DNA from: JAFAXD01 sp051985675
GTDB taxonomy: Bacteria; Pseudomonadota; Alphaproteobacteria; Rhizobiales; Xanthobacteraceae
Length of the DNA stretch: 64,000 nt
Assembly: GCA_051985675.1 (NCBI GenBank)
Contig: JBPYFJ010000152.1
Span: 33,393 to 97,392, forward strand
Direction of reading: 5' to 3'
This document shows, one piece after another, positions 8,022 to 16,855 of this stretch (its first letter is position 1; every line of letters begins with the position of its first letter). The translations under genes and the position numbers were made by a program. A model generated the notes under the pieces. It was not told the origin of the DNA, did not search any database, and saw only the letters and a list, made by a program, of their open reading frames with translations.

Positions 8022-8148
8022 TCGTTCGAGATGCGCCCTTCGGGCGCTCCTCAGGATGAGGCCCGCGTTTGTGTGGACCGCCTTCCATGCAGCACACTCC
8101 GCCCTCATCCTGAGGAGCCGGGTCGAAGCGAGGGCGTCTCGAAGGATC
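8022..8148. repeat. REP-like inverted repeat pair
   Basis: Two arms (about 8022-8062 and 8102-8148) are near reverse complements: CTCCTCAGGATGAGG on the left matches CCTCATCCTGAGGAG on the right, and CGAGATGCGCCC matches GGGCGTCTCGAAGG. The layout is that of short palindromic elements common in Bradyrhizobium-type genomes. It lies between DUF1476 and the convergent glutamate-synthase-like gene and could act as a transcript end for both. Confidence 0.7.
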
Positions 8149-8166
8149 GCCACAAGCGTCATCGCG

Positions 8167-9789
8167 CTACGCCGCGGTACGCATCTCAGGCTGGGCCGCA
8201 AAGTGCCGATGATCGGCCATCGCCCATTGCTGCGCGTAATGCGGATCGTGCGTGCCGGCGATGAGCTCGCGCAGGCCGAGGAATTTGTAAACCTCCGCGA
8301 AGCTCTTCACCTCGCTCGCCGACACGCGCTTGAGGATGTGCTGCGGGCGCAGCTCATTGGGATGGCCGAGCCCGGCGGCGCCGACGAGTTCCCCGAGCGC
8401 GGCGAGCGTGTTGTGATGGAACCGGGCGACGCGCTCGGCCTTGGTCTCCACCACGATCGCGCGCTGGCGCAGCTGATTCTGGGTCGCAACCCCACTCGGG
8501 CAACGATCGGTGTGGCAGGTCTGCGCCTGCACGCAACCGAGCGCAAACATGAATCCGCGCGCGATGTTGCACCAGTCCGCCCCCAACGCGAGGACCCGCG
8601 CCATGTCGAAGCCGGTGATGATGCGGCCGCTTGCACCGAGGCGCACGGTGTCGCGCAGGCCGGCACCGGTGAGCGTGTTGTGCGCGAAAATCAGGCCCTC
8701 GCGCAGCGGCGTCCCGATGTGATCGGCAAACTCGAGCGGCGACGCGCCGGTCCCGCCCTCCTTGCCGTCGATCACGATGAAATCCGCGCGAATACCGGTT
8801 TCCAGCATGGCTTTACAGATCGAAATGAACTCCCAGGGATGCCCGATGCAGAGCTTGAAGCCGACCGGCTTGCCGGCCGCCAGCTCGCGCAGCCGCGCGA
8901 TGAAGTGCACCATCTCGACCGGTGTCGCAAACGCCGAATGCCGCGCCGGCGATATGCAATCGAGTCCGATCGGCACGCCGCGGGCCGCCGCGATTTCAGG
9001 CGATACTTTGGGGGCCGGTAGCACGCCGCCGTGGCCGGGCTTGGCGCCCTGCGACAGCTTGATCTCGATCATCTTGATCTGCGGATCGCGCGCCGCCTGT
9101 TCAAAGCGTTCGGCGCAGAACGAGCCATCTTCATTGCGGCACCCGAAGTAGCCGCTGCCGAGTTCCCAGATGATGTCGCCGCCGAACTCACGGTGATATT
9201 CGCTGAAACCGCCTTCGCCAGTGTCGTGCGCGAACCCGCCCAGCTTCGCCCCCTTGTTGAGCGAGCGAATCGCGTTGGCGCTTAGCGCTCCGAAGCTCAT
9301 CGCCGAGATGTTGAGGAGCGAGAGCGAGTAGGGCTGCTTGCAGTCGGGCCCGCCGACGACGATGCGGAAATTGTGACTTTCCGGCGGGCGTGGCGCGATC
9401 GAGTGATTGATCCACTCGTAATTGCTCGCGTAGATGTCTTGCTGGGTTCCGAACGGGCGCTTGTCGAGCTGACCTTTGGCGCGCTGATAGGCGACCGAAC
9501 GCTTGGCGCGATTGAACGGCATGCCGTCGGTCTCGCTCTCCAGGAAATATTGGCGGATCTCCGGGCGGACTTTCTCCAGGAAGAAACGGATATTCGCGAG
9601 GATCGGATAGTTGCGCTTGAGACTGTGGCCGGACTGGATCATGTCCCACACGCCGACGACCGTGGCCGCGACGCAAAGCAGGGACAGCAACAGGAAAGTC
9701 TCTCGGAAACCGTGAATGTGAACGAACACATAGGCAAAGCCGAAGACGACAGCGCCGACCGGGGCTACCACGATTGCGACATAGCGCAT
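8167..9789 (-). CDS. Membrane-anchored FMN-binding glutamate synthase-like protein
   Basis: A 540-aa protein. Residues 1 to about 60 hold two hydrophobic helices (VAIVVAPVGAVVFGFAYVF and ETFLLLSLLCVAATVVGVW); the rest is the FMN/central domain of glutamate synthase. Visible are NISAMSFGALS, GAKPGHGGVLP, DGKEGGTGASP and the 3Fe-4S ligands in QTCHTDRCPSGVATQ. The glutaminase domain of classical GltB is absent, so it is not a complete GOGAT; related stand-alone proteins are annotated only as FMN-binding glutamate synthase family. The ATG at 9789 has a strong GGGGGAGGAAATC Shine-Dalgarno and is preferred over an upstream frame extension. The substrate is unknown. Confidence 0.88.
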   Translation of the reverse strand: MRYVAIVVAPVGAVVFGFAYVFVHIHGFRETFLLLSLLCVAATVVGVWDMIQSGHSLKRNYPILANIRFFLEKVRPEIRQYFLESETDGMPFNRAKRSVAYQRAKGQLDKRPFGTQQDIYASNYEWINHSIAPRPPESHNFRIVVGGPDCKQPYSLSLLNISAMSFGALSANAIRSLNKGAKLGGFAHDTGEGGFSEYHREFGGDIIWELGSGYFGCRNEDGSFCAERFEQAARDPQIKMIEIKLSQGAKPGHGGVLPAPKVSPEIAAARGVPIGLDCISPARHSAFATPVEMVHFIARLRELAAGKPVGFKLCIGHPWEFISICKAMLETGIRADFIVIDGKEGGTGASPLEFADHIGTPLREGLIFAHNTLTGAGLRDTVRLGASGRIITGFDMARVLALGADWCNIARGFMFALGCVQAQTCHTDRCPSGVATQNQLRQRAIVVETKAERVARFHHNTLAALGELVGAAGLGHPNELRPQHILKRVSASEVKSFAEVYKFLGLRELIAGTHDPHYAQQWAMADHRHFAAQPEMRTAA

Positions 9790-10052
9790 GATTTCCTCCC
9801 CCGGCTGAAGCAGCCGGCCGCATTTCGCCGGACAACGCGTCAAATGATACCGTCAGCATAAACGGCGGCCGGCAGCCTCGCCACGGGCATTTTATCGAGG
9901 CTTGCGTGGAGGTTGTGTGACGGGGGGCCAGTCTCTTATTGTGCACGTAAATGCCCATGAACCTCGGACGCGGCGGAGCACAACCGCAACGGCCGAGCCT
10001 CTTTCGCATTGCGATCAAGTCCGCGGTTTGTGCGGGCCACAGGAAGACCGAT

Positions 10053-11018
10053 ATGCGCACCCTGATGCGCTTGGTCGTGCTCACGTTGATTGCTCTCGGC
10101 GTTGCGGCGCAGGCGGAGGATTTCCCGGTCAGGCCAATCACGATTGTCAATCCGTTGACCGCCGGGAGCGGGGTCGACGTGATGACGCGCCTCTATGCGG
10201 ACGCGGTCGCACGTGAGGTCGGTCAGCGCGTGCTGGTCGAGAACAAGACCGGCAGCGGCGGCGTTGTGGCGGCGCTCGCCGTCAAGGACGCGCGGCCGGA
10301 CGGCTACATGCTGTTGCTGGCGCATATTGGAACGCATGCGATCCTGTCCTCGTTGCAGACCCTGCCCTACGATCCGGCCAAGGACTTCGCGCCGATCACG
10401 CTGCTGTTTTATTTTCCGACCTACCTCGTGGTTCCGGCCGCAAGCCCGGCCAAGAGCGCGGCCGATCTCATCGCATTGGCCAAGGCGAGGCCGGGCGGGG
10501 TGCGCCTCGCCTCGCAGGGCGTCGGCTCCGGCACGCACATTCTGGGCGCGATCTGGCAAGACCAAGCCAAAGCCCCGATCGAGCACATTCCCTATCGCGG
10601 CAGCGGGCAGATCGTTCCCGACCTGCTGGCGGGCCGCGTCGACTTGAGCTTCATGAGCTATCTGACGATCCGCGAGCTCGCCCGGGACGGCAAGCTGCGC
10701 GTCCTTGCGATTGCCTCGCCGACCCGCTGGAGTGGAACGCCTGACGTGCCGACCATGGCCGAAGCGGGTTATCCGGGCGTCGATCAAGACACCTGGTTTG
10801 GCCTTGCGGCGCCCGCCGAAACACCCAAGTCGGTCATCGCAAAACTGTTCGATCTGTTCGTCAAGGCGTCATCCGATCCGGCGCTGGTCAAGCGCGCCGG
10901 CGAGGACGGCGTCACCATCGTGACCAGCAAGAGCCCGCAGGCGTTCGGCGAAATGTGGATGCGCGAAAGCGAGCGCTGGGGCAAGCTCGTGCGCGCGCTC
11001 AACATCAAGGCGGAGTAA
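10053..11018 (+). CDS. Bug/TctC-type tripartite tricarboxylate substrate-binding protein
   Basis: A 321-aa periplasmic solute receptor of the Bug/TctC family. The signal peptide MRTLMRLVVLTLIALGVAAQAED is followed by FPVRPITIVNPLTAGSGVD, then LVENKTGSGGVVAALAVKDARPDGYM, PYRGSGQIVPDLLAGRVDL and the C-terminal PDVPTMAEAGYPG typical of the family. AGGAAG lies upstream of the chosen ATG; an earlier ATG would add a long non-signal tail. No TctA/TctB membrane genes are adjacent, as is common for orphan Bug proteins. The ligand, probably a carboxylate, cannot be predicted. Confidence 0.92.
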   Translation: MRTLMRLVVLTLIALGVAAQAEDFPVRPITIVNPLTAGSGVDVMTRLYADAVAREVGQRVLVENKTGSGGVVAALAVKDARPDGYMLLLAHIGTHAILSSLQTLPYDPAKDFAPITLLFYFPTYLVVPAASPAKSAADLIALAKARPGGVRLASQGVGSGTHILGAIWQDQAKAPIEHIPYRGSGQIVPDLLAGRVDLSFMSYLTIRELARDGKLRVLAIASPTRWSGTPDVPTMAEAGYPGVDQDTWFGLAAPAETPKSVIAKLFDLFVKASSDPALVKRAGEDGVTIVTSKSPQAFGEMWMRESERWGKLVRALNIKAE

Positions 11019-11040
11019 GTGGGACAGGCGCGGGCTCGCC

Positions 11041-11976
11041 CTACGAGGCGATTCCCATCAGCTTGAGCGCCGTGCGGCCAAGCACGCCGTAGGGATTGGC
11101 GAGCGTCTCGAAAATCTCAAAGTGATTGTAGCCCTGTGCGACGATCAGCTCGACCGGCTTGCCGGCGGCCGCAACGGCGGCGTGGAACTCGCGGCCCTGG
11201 CGTTGAAACTCCGGCGTCTCGCAGGTTCCATAGGCGAGTACCAGCGGCGCGTTCAGGAATTCGATGTGACGCTGCGCGCTCAGGCGCTCGACGTTCGCAT
11301 CGGTGAACTTCACGTAGTTCGAGCGCTTCGACAGGCGCACCGGCGCGAGGTCGTACATGCCGCTGGAGAGCAACACGCCTTCGAACAATCGTGCGGGCCG
11401 GCCGGTGGAACGCCAGTCCGTGGTCGCCAACACGCCGGCGAGATGGCCGCCGGACGAATGGCCGAACAGATAGATCCGTCCGGCATTGCCGCCGAGGCGG
11501 ACCGCATTGTCGTGGATGAAGCCGGCGGCTCGGATCACCTGATCGGCGACGATGCCGATGTCGCCGTCGAGCTGATCAACGCCGGCGAAATCCGGGATAA
11601 CGCAATGCGCACCGGCGCGCACGAACAGCTCGGCCGGAGTGCAGAATTCGCTCGCGCGCCGCGCCCGCCAGGCGCCGCCATGGATCAGGAGCGCAATCGG
11701 CGCGTCGGCGCGGCTGGCGCGATAGAGGTCGATCGTCTCTATTGCGCTCGGCCCGTACGCGATCCGCTCCGGTTCGCCCAGGCGGGCACGCACCTGCGCG
11801 CCTTCGACCGCGCGGCGCTCCGCAAGCTGCTGCGCATTGGCGGCGTATTTGAGCTGGTCGTAGGCGTCGTCGAGCTCCTGCTGGTCCATGTCCAGCCACA
11901 CGCGCGGGCCTTTCGCGCGCACGGCGTGAGCGCCACTCTCGGTTCGCGGCCGCTCGCCGACACGGACATCGTTCAT
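11041..11976 (-). CDS. Alpha/beta hydrolase, BD-FAE / kynurenine-formamidase-like
   Basis: A 311-aa cytoplasmic hydrolase. The oxyanion-hole motif ALLIHGGAW lies near residue 100, the nucleophile elbow GHSSGGH near residue 170, and the catalytic His in GYNHFEIFE near the C-terminus. The N-terminal DQQELDDAYDQ segment is shared with bacterial arylformamidase-like esterases. It converges on the Bug receptor and is divergent from the LLM oxidoreductase, with 163 bp between starts. A role in breakdown of an aromatic or ester substrate brought in by the Bug protein is possible but inferred. Confidence 0.82.
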   Translation of the reverse strand: MNDVRVGERPRTESGAHAVRAKGPRVWLDMDQQELDDAYDQLKYAANAQQLAERRAVEGAQVRARLGEPERIAYGPSAIETIDLYRASRADAPIALLIHGGAWRARRASEFCTPAELFVRAGAHCVIPDFAGVDQLDGDIGIVADQVIRAAGFIHDNAVRLGGNAGRIYLFGHSSGGHLAGVLATTDWRSTGRPARLFEGVLLSSGMYDLAPVRLSKRSNYVKFTDANVERLSAQRHIEFLNAPLVLAYGTCETPEFQRQGREFHAAVAAAGKPVELIVAQGYNHFEIFETLANPYGVLGRTALKLMGIAS

Positions 11977-12139
11977 GCGTATCTCCTTCGAACGCTGCCC
12001 AAGATAACACGTCGCAGCCTAGTAGCCACGAATATCAGATGCGCGCACAGGTGCATGCCTGCATTTCCCGGCGCACGTTTGACAAACCTCGGCCCACCTT
12101 GGCACATCCACTCTTCACGCATCAGGAACAGCCAACCCT

Positions 12140-13345
12140 ATGAAAGTTTTTCTGTTCGATCTCATTCCCTATGGCGCGCATTTCGAGGACGCCAAGGCGG
12201 CCAAGCTCCTGCCCTACCCGCTCCCCGGCCATCGTTTCGATCCGGAAGTCGGCGCGCGAACCTTCGAAGAGCACCTCGAGGCCTGGGCCGAAATGGACCG
12301 GCTCGGCTTTGACGGCGTGGGCCTGAACGAGCATCACACCACCGCGCACAGCCTGATGAATTCGCCCAATATGATGGCGGCAGCGGGCGCGCAGCGCACC
12401 AAAAAGCTGAAGTTCCTGCTACTTGGCAACCTGTTGCCGCTGCACAATCCGCTGCGCATCGCCGAAGAACTGGCGATGGCCGACTGCATCTCGCGCGGGC
12501 GCATCCTGTCGGGCTTCGCGCGCGGGGTGCCGCGCGAGTACAACGTCTACGGCGTGCCGATGGCGGAGTCGCGTCCGCGCTTCGAGGAAGCGGTTGAGAT
12601 TATTCTCAAAGCGTGGACGCAGGACGTGTTCTCCCACCAGGGCAGGTTCTGGTCCTACAAGGACATCGCGATCTGGCCGCGGCCGTACACCCAGCCGCAT
12701 CCGCCGGTGTGGGTGCCGTTCACCGGCAGCAAGGAAACGATCGAATGGGCAGGCAAGCACAATTTCAACGCCGTGATCCCCGCGCTCAAACGCGGCGTGC
12801 TTGAGGACATCACCGGCTATTTCGCACAGGCCAAGGCCCGGCACGGGCATCGCCTGACACCCAATCAACTTTGCCTGTTCACCGATGCGTTCGTGGCCGA
12901 GGATAAGGCGGCCGCGCTAGAGGAGTACGGCGACTATTTCCTCTACTTCAATCAAACGCTGTGGCACCACGGCAGCCTGGGTGAGAAGCACGTCACCAAG
13001 TCCTCGGGCTATGTGGCGTCGTCGTCGTACGATTACGTTCGGCCGGAGAACCGCGCCGACATCGAGCTCGATCGCGAAAAGATCCGGCAGATGACGCGGG
13101 CGGATCTCGAGGCGCGGGTTACCTCCGGAGCGCTTGCCTGGGGCGCGCCCAACGAGATCGCCGAGCATCTGATCGAGAAAGCCGAGCACGCCGGCGCCAA
13201 CGCGGTCGTGCTCAACCTCAATCTCGGCGCGCTGCCGCATGGTCTGTTCATGGAGCAGATCCGCCGCTTCGGCCGCGACGTACTGCCGAAACTACACGCG
13301 CATGAGGTTAAACGCGTGCCGGCCGCGGAACGCGCGATGGCTTAG
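12140..13345 (+). CDS. LLM-class (luciferase-like) flavin-dependent oxidoreductase
   Basis: A 401-aa protein of the bacterial luciferase-like superfamily (TIM barrel; F420 or reduced FMN as cofactor). Family features are FDGVGLNEHHTTAHSLMNSP near residue 60, LGNLLPLHNPLRIAEELAMAD, SGRILSGFARGVPREY, and the C-terminal GAPNEIAEHL. The position next to a hydrolase and a Bug receptor suggests catabolism of a small organic molecule. The exact substrate, and whether it uses FMN, cannot be told. The start follows the divergent intergenic region directly. Confidence 0.88.
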   Translation: MKVFLFDLIPYGAHFEDAKAAKLLPYPLPGHRFDPEVGARTFEEHLEAWAEMDRLGFDGVGLNEHHTTAHSLMNSPNMMAAAGAQRTKKLKFLLLGNLLPLHNPLRIAEELAMADCISRGRILSGFARGVPREYNVYGVPMAESRPRFEEAVEIILKAWTQDVFSHQGRFWSYKDIAIWPRPYTQPHPPVWVPFTGSKETIEWAGKHNFNAVIPALKRGVLEDITGYFAQAKARHGHRLTPNQLCLFTDAFVAEDKAAALEEYGDYFLYFNQTLWHHGSLGEKHVTKSSGYVASSSYDYVRPENRADIELDREKIRQMTRADLEARVTSGALAWGAPNEIAEHLIEKAEHAGANAVVLNLNLGALPHGLFMEQIRRFGRDVLPKLHAHEVKRVPAAERAMA

Positions 13346-13393
13346 CGCGCCGCCACCGCGCGCGTGAGCCGAAAAATGCTACTCTGCGTCTGA

Positions 13394-14377
13394 ATGACGA
13401 GCATTGACCTTGCCACCCGCGTGCTGCGGGCCGATGCGTCGGCGATCGCCGAGGCGGCGCGCGTGCTGCGCGCCGGTGGCCTGGTCGCATTTCCAACCGA
13501 GACCGTGTACGGCCTTGGCGCGGATGCGGCAAACGCGCTGGCCGTTGCAAAGCTCTACGCCGCCAAGGGGCGGCCGTCGTTCAATCCGCTGATAGCTCAC
13601 GTTCTCGACACCGCGGCGGCGGGTGCGATAGGCCGCCTCGACCGCAACGCCGCGCGACTGGCCGCACTGTGGCCGGGACCGCTCACGCTCGTGCTGCCGA
13701 GACTGCCGACCTGCCCGGTCGCCGACCTCGCCACCGCCGGCCTCGCCACGATCGCGGTGCGTGTTCCGGACCACCCGGTGACCCGCGCGCTATTGGCAGC
13801 GTCACGCGGGCCGATCGTTGCCCCGTCGGCTAATCGATCGGGCCACGTTTCACCGACGACCGCTGGGCACGTGCGTGACGATCTCGCCGGGCGCGTCGAT
13901 CTCATTCTCGACGGCGGCCCGGCTCCGCTCGGGGTGGAATCGACGATTGTTGCCTGCGTCGATCGCGAACCGGTGCTGTTGCGATCCGGCGGCCTGCCGC
14001 GCGCCGAGATCGAGCGTGTGCTCGGGCGCCCGCTGGCAGGCGGCGAAAACCTCGCGGCCGACGCCGGCGAAGCCCCGCTCGCACCGGGAATGCTGTCGTC
14101 GCACTATGCGCCGCGCGCGCGACTGCGTCTCGACGCGACCAGCGTTCAAGCCGGCGAAGCGCTGCTGGCATTCGGTTCGCCGCTGCCGGGAGCGGCGCGC
14201 GTGCTCAACCTCTCGGCTGCGGGCGACGTTGTCGAAGCGGCGGCCAATCTGTTCGCGCACCTGCGCGCGCTCGATGCCGGCGGCGCGCGTGCGATCGCCG
14301 TGATGCCGATCCCGCGCCACGGATTGGGCGAAGCCATCAATGATCGACTGGCACGCGCCGCCGCGCCGAGCGCATGA
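13394..14377 (+). CDS. L-threonylcarbamoyladenylate synthase (TsaC/Sua5)
   Basis: A 327-aa Sua5-type enzyme making threonylcarbamoyl-AMP from threonine, bicarbonate and ATP for the t6A37 modification of ANN-decoding tRNAs. The YrdC domain (about 1-200) shows GLVAFPTETVYGLGADA, AAKGRPSFNPLIAH, WPGPLTLVLP and GPIVAPSANRSGHVSPT. The C-terminal Sua5 domain follows PGMLSSHYAPRA. The length fits long Sua5 rather than short TsaC. Its stop codon lies within the first unit of the downstream repeat. Confidence 0.95.
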   Translation: MTSIDLATRVLRADASAIAEAARVLRAGGLVAFPTETVYGLGADAANALAVAKLYAAKGRPSFNPLIAHVLDTAAAGAIGRLDRNAARLAALWPGPLTLVLPRLPTCPVADLATAGLATIAVRVPDHPVTRALLAASRGPIVAPSANRSGHVSPTTAGHVRDDLAGRVDLILDGGPAPLGVESTIVACVDREPVLLRSGGLPRAEIERVLGRPLAGGENLAADAGEAPLAPGMLSSHYAPRARLRLDATSVQAGEALLAFGSPLPGAARVLNLSAAGDVVEAAANLFAHLRALDAGGARAIAVMPIPRHGLGEAINDRLARAAAPSA

Positions 14378-14484
14378 TCCGCCGAACGGTGCGCGGCTCG
14401 CCGATTAAAATCGTGCGCTCAATCAAGGCGCATGATCCGGCGAAGTGTGAGCGGTTCGCCGAATAAGATCATGCGCTCAATCAA
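14372..14484. repeat. Two imperfect tandem 55-bp repeats, period 58 bp
   Basis: Units 14372-14426 and 14430-14484 share GCATGATCCG-CGAA, G-GCGG-TCGCCGA-TAA-ATC and TGCGCTCAATCAA. Within each unit GCATGATC and GATCATGC-like ends are partly palindromic. The pattern resembles a dispersed repeat well known from Bradyrhizobium and Rhodopseudomonas genomes (GCATGATCCGGAAAAGTG type). Unit 1 begins inside the last codons of the Sua5 gene, and its GCATGA supplies the TGA stop. Confidence 0.75.
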
Positions 14485-14503
14485 TGTGTGATAAAGGGCA
14501 GCC

Positions 14504-15937
14504 ATGACGATCTCATCCATCCGCACCCCGCGCGCTGTCGTCTCGCCTGACGTTATCGCCCGGCTGACCGGGATTGTCGGGGCGAAGAACGCGATCACCG
14601 ACCCGGCCGAGCAGGAAGGCTATCTGGTCGAGGAGCGCGGTCTCTATCGCGGCAACACACCGCTCGTGTTGCGTCCAGGCTCGGTCGCCGAAGTGGCCGC
14701 TATCCTGCGGCTCGCCAATGAGACCAAAACGCCGATCGTGCCGCAGGGCGGCAATACCGGGCTGGTCGGCGGGCAGGTGCCGCACGGCGGCGAAGTCTTG
14801 CTGTCGCTGCGACGGCTCGATCGCATTCGCGAGGTCGACGCGACCTCGAGCACGATGACCTGCGAGGCCGGCGTCGTACTGGCCAAGGCGCAGGCGGCAG
14901 CAGCCGACGTCGACCGGCTGTTTCCGCTCTCGCTGGGGGCCGAAGGCAGTTGCACCATCGGCGGCAATCTTGCGACCAACGCCGGCGGTACCGGCGCCCT
15001 TGCCTACGGGGTCGCGCGCGACCTTGTGCTGGGTTTGGAAGTCGTGCTGGCCGACGGCCACGTTTGGCATGGGCTCAACAAGCTCAAGAAGGACAACACC
15101 GGCTACGATCTCAAGCACCTGTTCATTGGGTCCGAGGGGACGCTCGGCGTCATTACGGCGGCGGTGCTGAAGCTGTTTCCACGCCCGCGCGCGCTCGAAA
15201 CCGCGTTCATCGGGCTGCCTTCGCCGCGCGCCGCGATCGCGCTGCTCAATCTGGTGCAGGAGCGCACCGGCGGGGCCGCGACGAGTTTTGAGCTGATTAA
15301 GGCGCTCGCGCTCGAACTGGCGCTGCGGCACGGGCACGGCGTACGCGATCCGCTGCCGAGCAAACACGCCTGGTACGTGCTGCTCCAGCTCTCCTCGCAA
15401 GCCGATGGGCTGCGCGCCGTGATGGAGGACGTGCTTGCGGCCGCCGCCGAGCGCGGCCTGATCGAAGACGCAACCATCGCGGAGAGCCTCGATCAGGCAA
15501 AAGCGTTCTGGCGCATCCGCGAAATCCTGCCCGAGGTGCAGAAGCCGGAAGGCGGCTCCGTCAAGCACGACGTGTCGGTTCCGATCGCCTTGGTCCCGGA
15601 ATTTCTCGACCAAGCGGATGCGGCGGTCGAGAAGCTGATTCCGGGCGCGCGCCCGGTTCCGTTCGGTCATGTCGGCGACGGCAATATCCACTACAACGTC
15701 AGCCAGCCGGTGGGCGCCGACAAGGAGGCGTTCCTCGCGCGCTGGTATGAGGTCAATGAGGTTGTCGATGACGTCGTGGCGAAACTTGCCGGCTCGATTT
15801 CCGCCGAGCACGGCATCGGCGTGATGAAGCGTGACCTGCTGCCGGGCGTAAAAGATGCGGTTGCGCTCAACCTCATGCGCACGCTCAAGCGCACGCTCGA
15901 TCCCAACAAGATCCTCAATCCGGGAAAAGTCGTGTAG
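14504..15937 (+). CDS. FAD-binding oxidoreductase, GlcD / D-2-hydroxyacid dehydrogenase type
   Basis: A 477-aa flavoprotein of the vanillyl-alcohol-oxidase fold. The FAD-binding N-domain (about 1-220) shows PQGGNTGLVGGQVP, LGAEGSCTIGGNLATNAGG and HLFIGSEGTLGVITAAVL. The C-terminal domain has PFGHVGDGNIHYNVSQP and SAEHGIGVMKRDLL. The GDGNIHYN and EHGIG motifs are typical of D-2-hydroxyglutarate / D-lactate dehydrogenases and glycolate oxidase subunit D. No GlcE or GlcF subunit is next door, so a stand-alone D-2-hydroxyacid dehydrogenase is more likely than glycolate oxidase. The electron acceptor is unknown. Confidence 0.9.
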   Translation: MTISSIRTPRAVVSPDVIARLTGIVGAKNAITDPAEQEGYLVEERGLYRGNTPLVLRPGSVAEVAAILRLANETKTPIVPQGGNTGLVGGQVPHGGEVLLSLRRLDRIREVDATSSTMTCEAGVVLAKAQAAAADVDRLFPLSLGAEGSCTIGGNLATNAGGTGALAYGVARDLVLGLEVVLADGHVWHGLNKLKKDNTGYDLKHLFIGSEGTLGVITAAVLKLFPRPRALETAFIGLPSPRAAIALLNLVQERTGGAATSFELIKALALELALRHGHGVRDPLPSKHAWYVLLQLSSQADGLRAVMEDVLAAAAERGLIEDATIAESLDQAKAFWRIREILPEVQKPEGGSVKHDVSVPIALVPEFLDQADAAVEKLIPGARPVPFGHVGDGNIHYNVSQPVGADKEAFLARWYEVNEVVDDVVAKLAGSISAEHGIGVMKRDLLPGVKDAVALNLMRTLKRTLDPNKILNPGKVV

Positions 15938-15938
15938 C

Positions 15939-16313
15939 TCAGGCGAGCTTCGTCACCTGCACGCGGGTGCCGGCTTTGATCGCTTTCAGGCCTTTCACAT
16001 CAGCCAGCGCGCGCGCAAACACGTTGCAGGGGCTCGCCAGCCGCGTTTCGGTGCCACGCGAAATCGGGGTGCGGCCGAATCCGATCGCCAGCGCCGGCCC
16101 CTCGGGCCAATAGGCGATCTCGCCCGGCGCGACGACGTCGCGCGCCGTGGCCTCACGCACGGCGGTGATCGGCACGTCGAAGTAGATCTCCTCGCCCCAC
16201 GTGAGCACGACCGAGGAGAGCGGCAGCGCCGCCAGCACGGCCTTGGCGGTCGGTGTGTCAAGCAGCTCGGCATCGAGCGTAACGCTACCGAAGTCGAAAC
16301 GAATGCGGGTCAT
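15939..16313 (-). CDS. Cyclophilin-like fold protein (TM1367-type)
   Basis: A 124-aa protein matching the small cyclophilin-like domain family (formerly DUF369). It shows TWGEEIYFDVPI, PGEIAYWPEGPALAIGFGRTPIS and a C-terminal basic tail. These proteins share the cyclophilin beta-barrel but their isomerase activity is not established. It is convergent with the FAD oxidoreductase, the stops being 1 nt apart. Structural family reasonably sure; function unknown. Confidence 0.78.
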   Translation of the reverse strand: MTRIRFDFGSVTLDAELLDTPTAKAVLAALPLSSVVLTWGEEIYFDVPITAVREATARDVVAPGEIAYWPEGPALAIGFGRTPISRGTETRLASPCNVFARALADVKGLKAIKAGTRVQVTKLA

Positions 16314-16585
16314 GGACCTCCACGGCTGAACTGCGGCACAAGGCGATTTAGCAAGATTTCCCGGCTCGGCCTGTTAAGGACATCACAGCGCCAAAAGCGC
16401 CGCGCTCGCACGCGGCCCGCAACGACCATGATGTCGGTGAATGCAAAGAGGCGAGATGAACAATCGCGCTCGCGCGCCGCATGCCACCAGCCAACACGAC
16501 AGCCGTCGTGCTCCCCATGTCCCCACCCCATTGCCCAATGTGGACGCTAACCGCGCCGCGCCGCGGCGTCCATCAACCAGAGCGA

Positions 16586-16855
16586 TCAGTGCAGCCGGAA
16601 CACGCCATCAACAGCGCGAATTTCCGCCGGAGCGATCAAGCCGCGATGGCAAACCCTGACCGAATACAGCCGCCCCTCAAGCTTGGTCTGCCAGAATTGC
16701 AGGAAACGCTGCAGCTCCGGGAAATCCGGGCAAAGATCGTAGTCCTGCCAGACATAGGACTGGAGCAGCCAGGGGTGGTCGGGTCGCCGATAGAGGATTT
16801 CGGCGGTTGCCAAGCCGTAACCCTCCATCTGTCGTTTGAAGTCTGCGGTGATCAT
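16586..16855 (-). CDS. usg: Usg family protein
   Basis: An 89-aa protein of the Usg family first noted near trp genes. Nearly the entire length is recognisable: DFKRQMEGYGLATAEILYRR, LLQSYVWQDYDLCPDFPEL, LQFWQTKLEGRLYSVRV and a terminal AVDGVFRLH. It stands alone on the minus strand between unrelated genes, about 270 bp from the cyclophilin-like gene. Its molecular role is not known. Identification is by sequence pattern and is strong. Confidence 0.92.
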   Translation of the reverse strand: MITADFKRQMEGYGLATAEILYRRPDHPWLLQSYVWQDYDLCPDFPELQRFLQFWQTKLEGRLYSVRVCHRGLIAPAEIRAVDGVFRLH

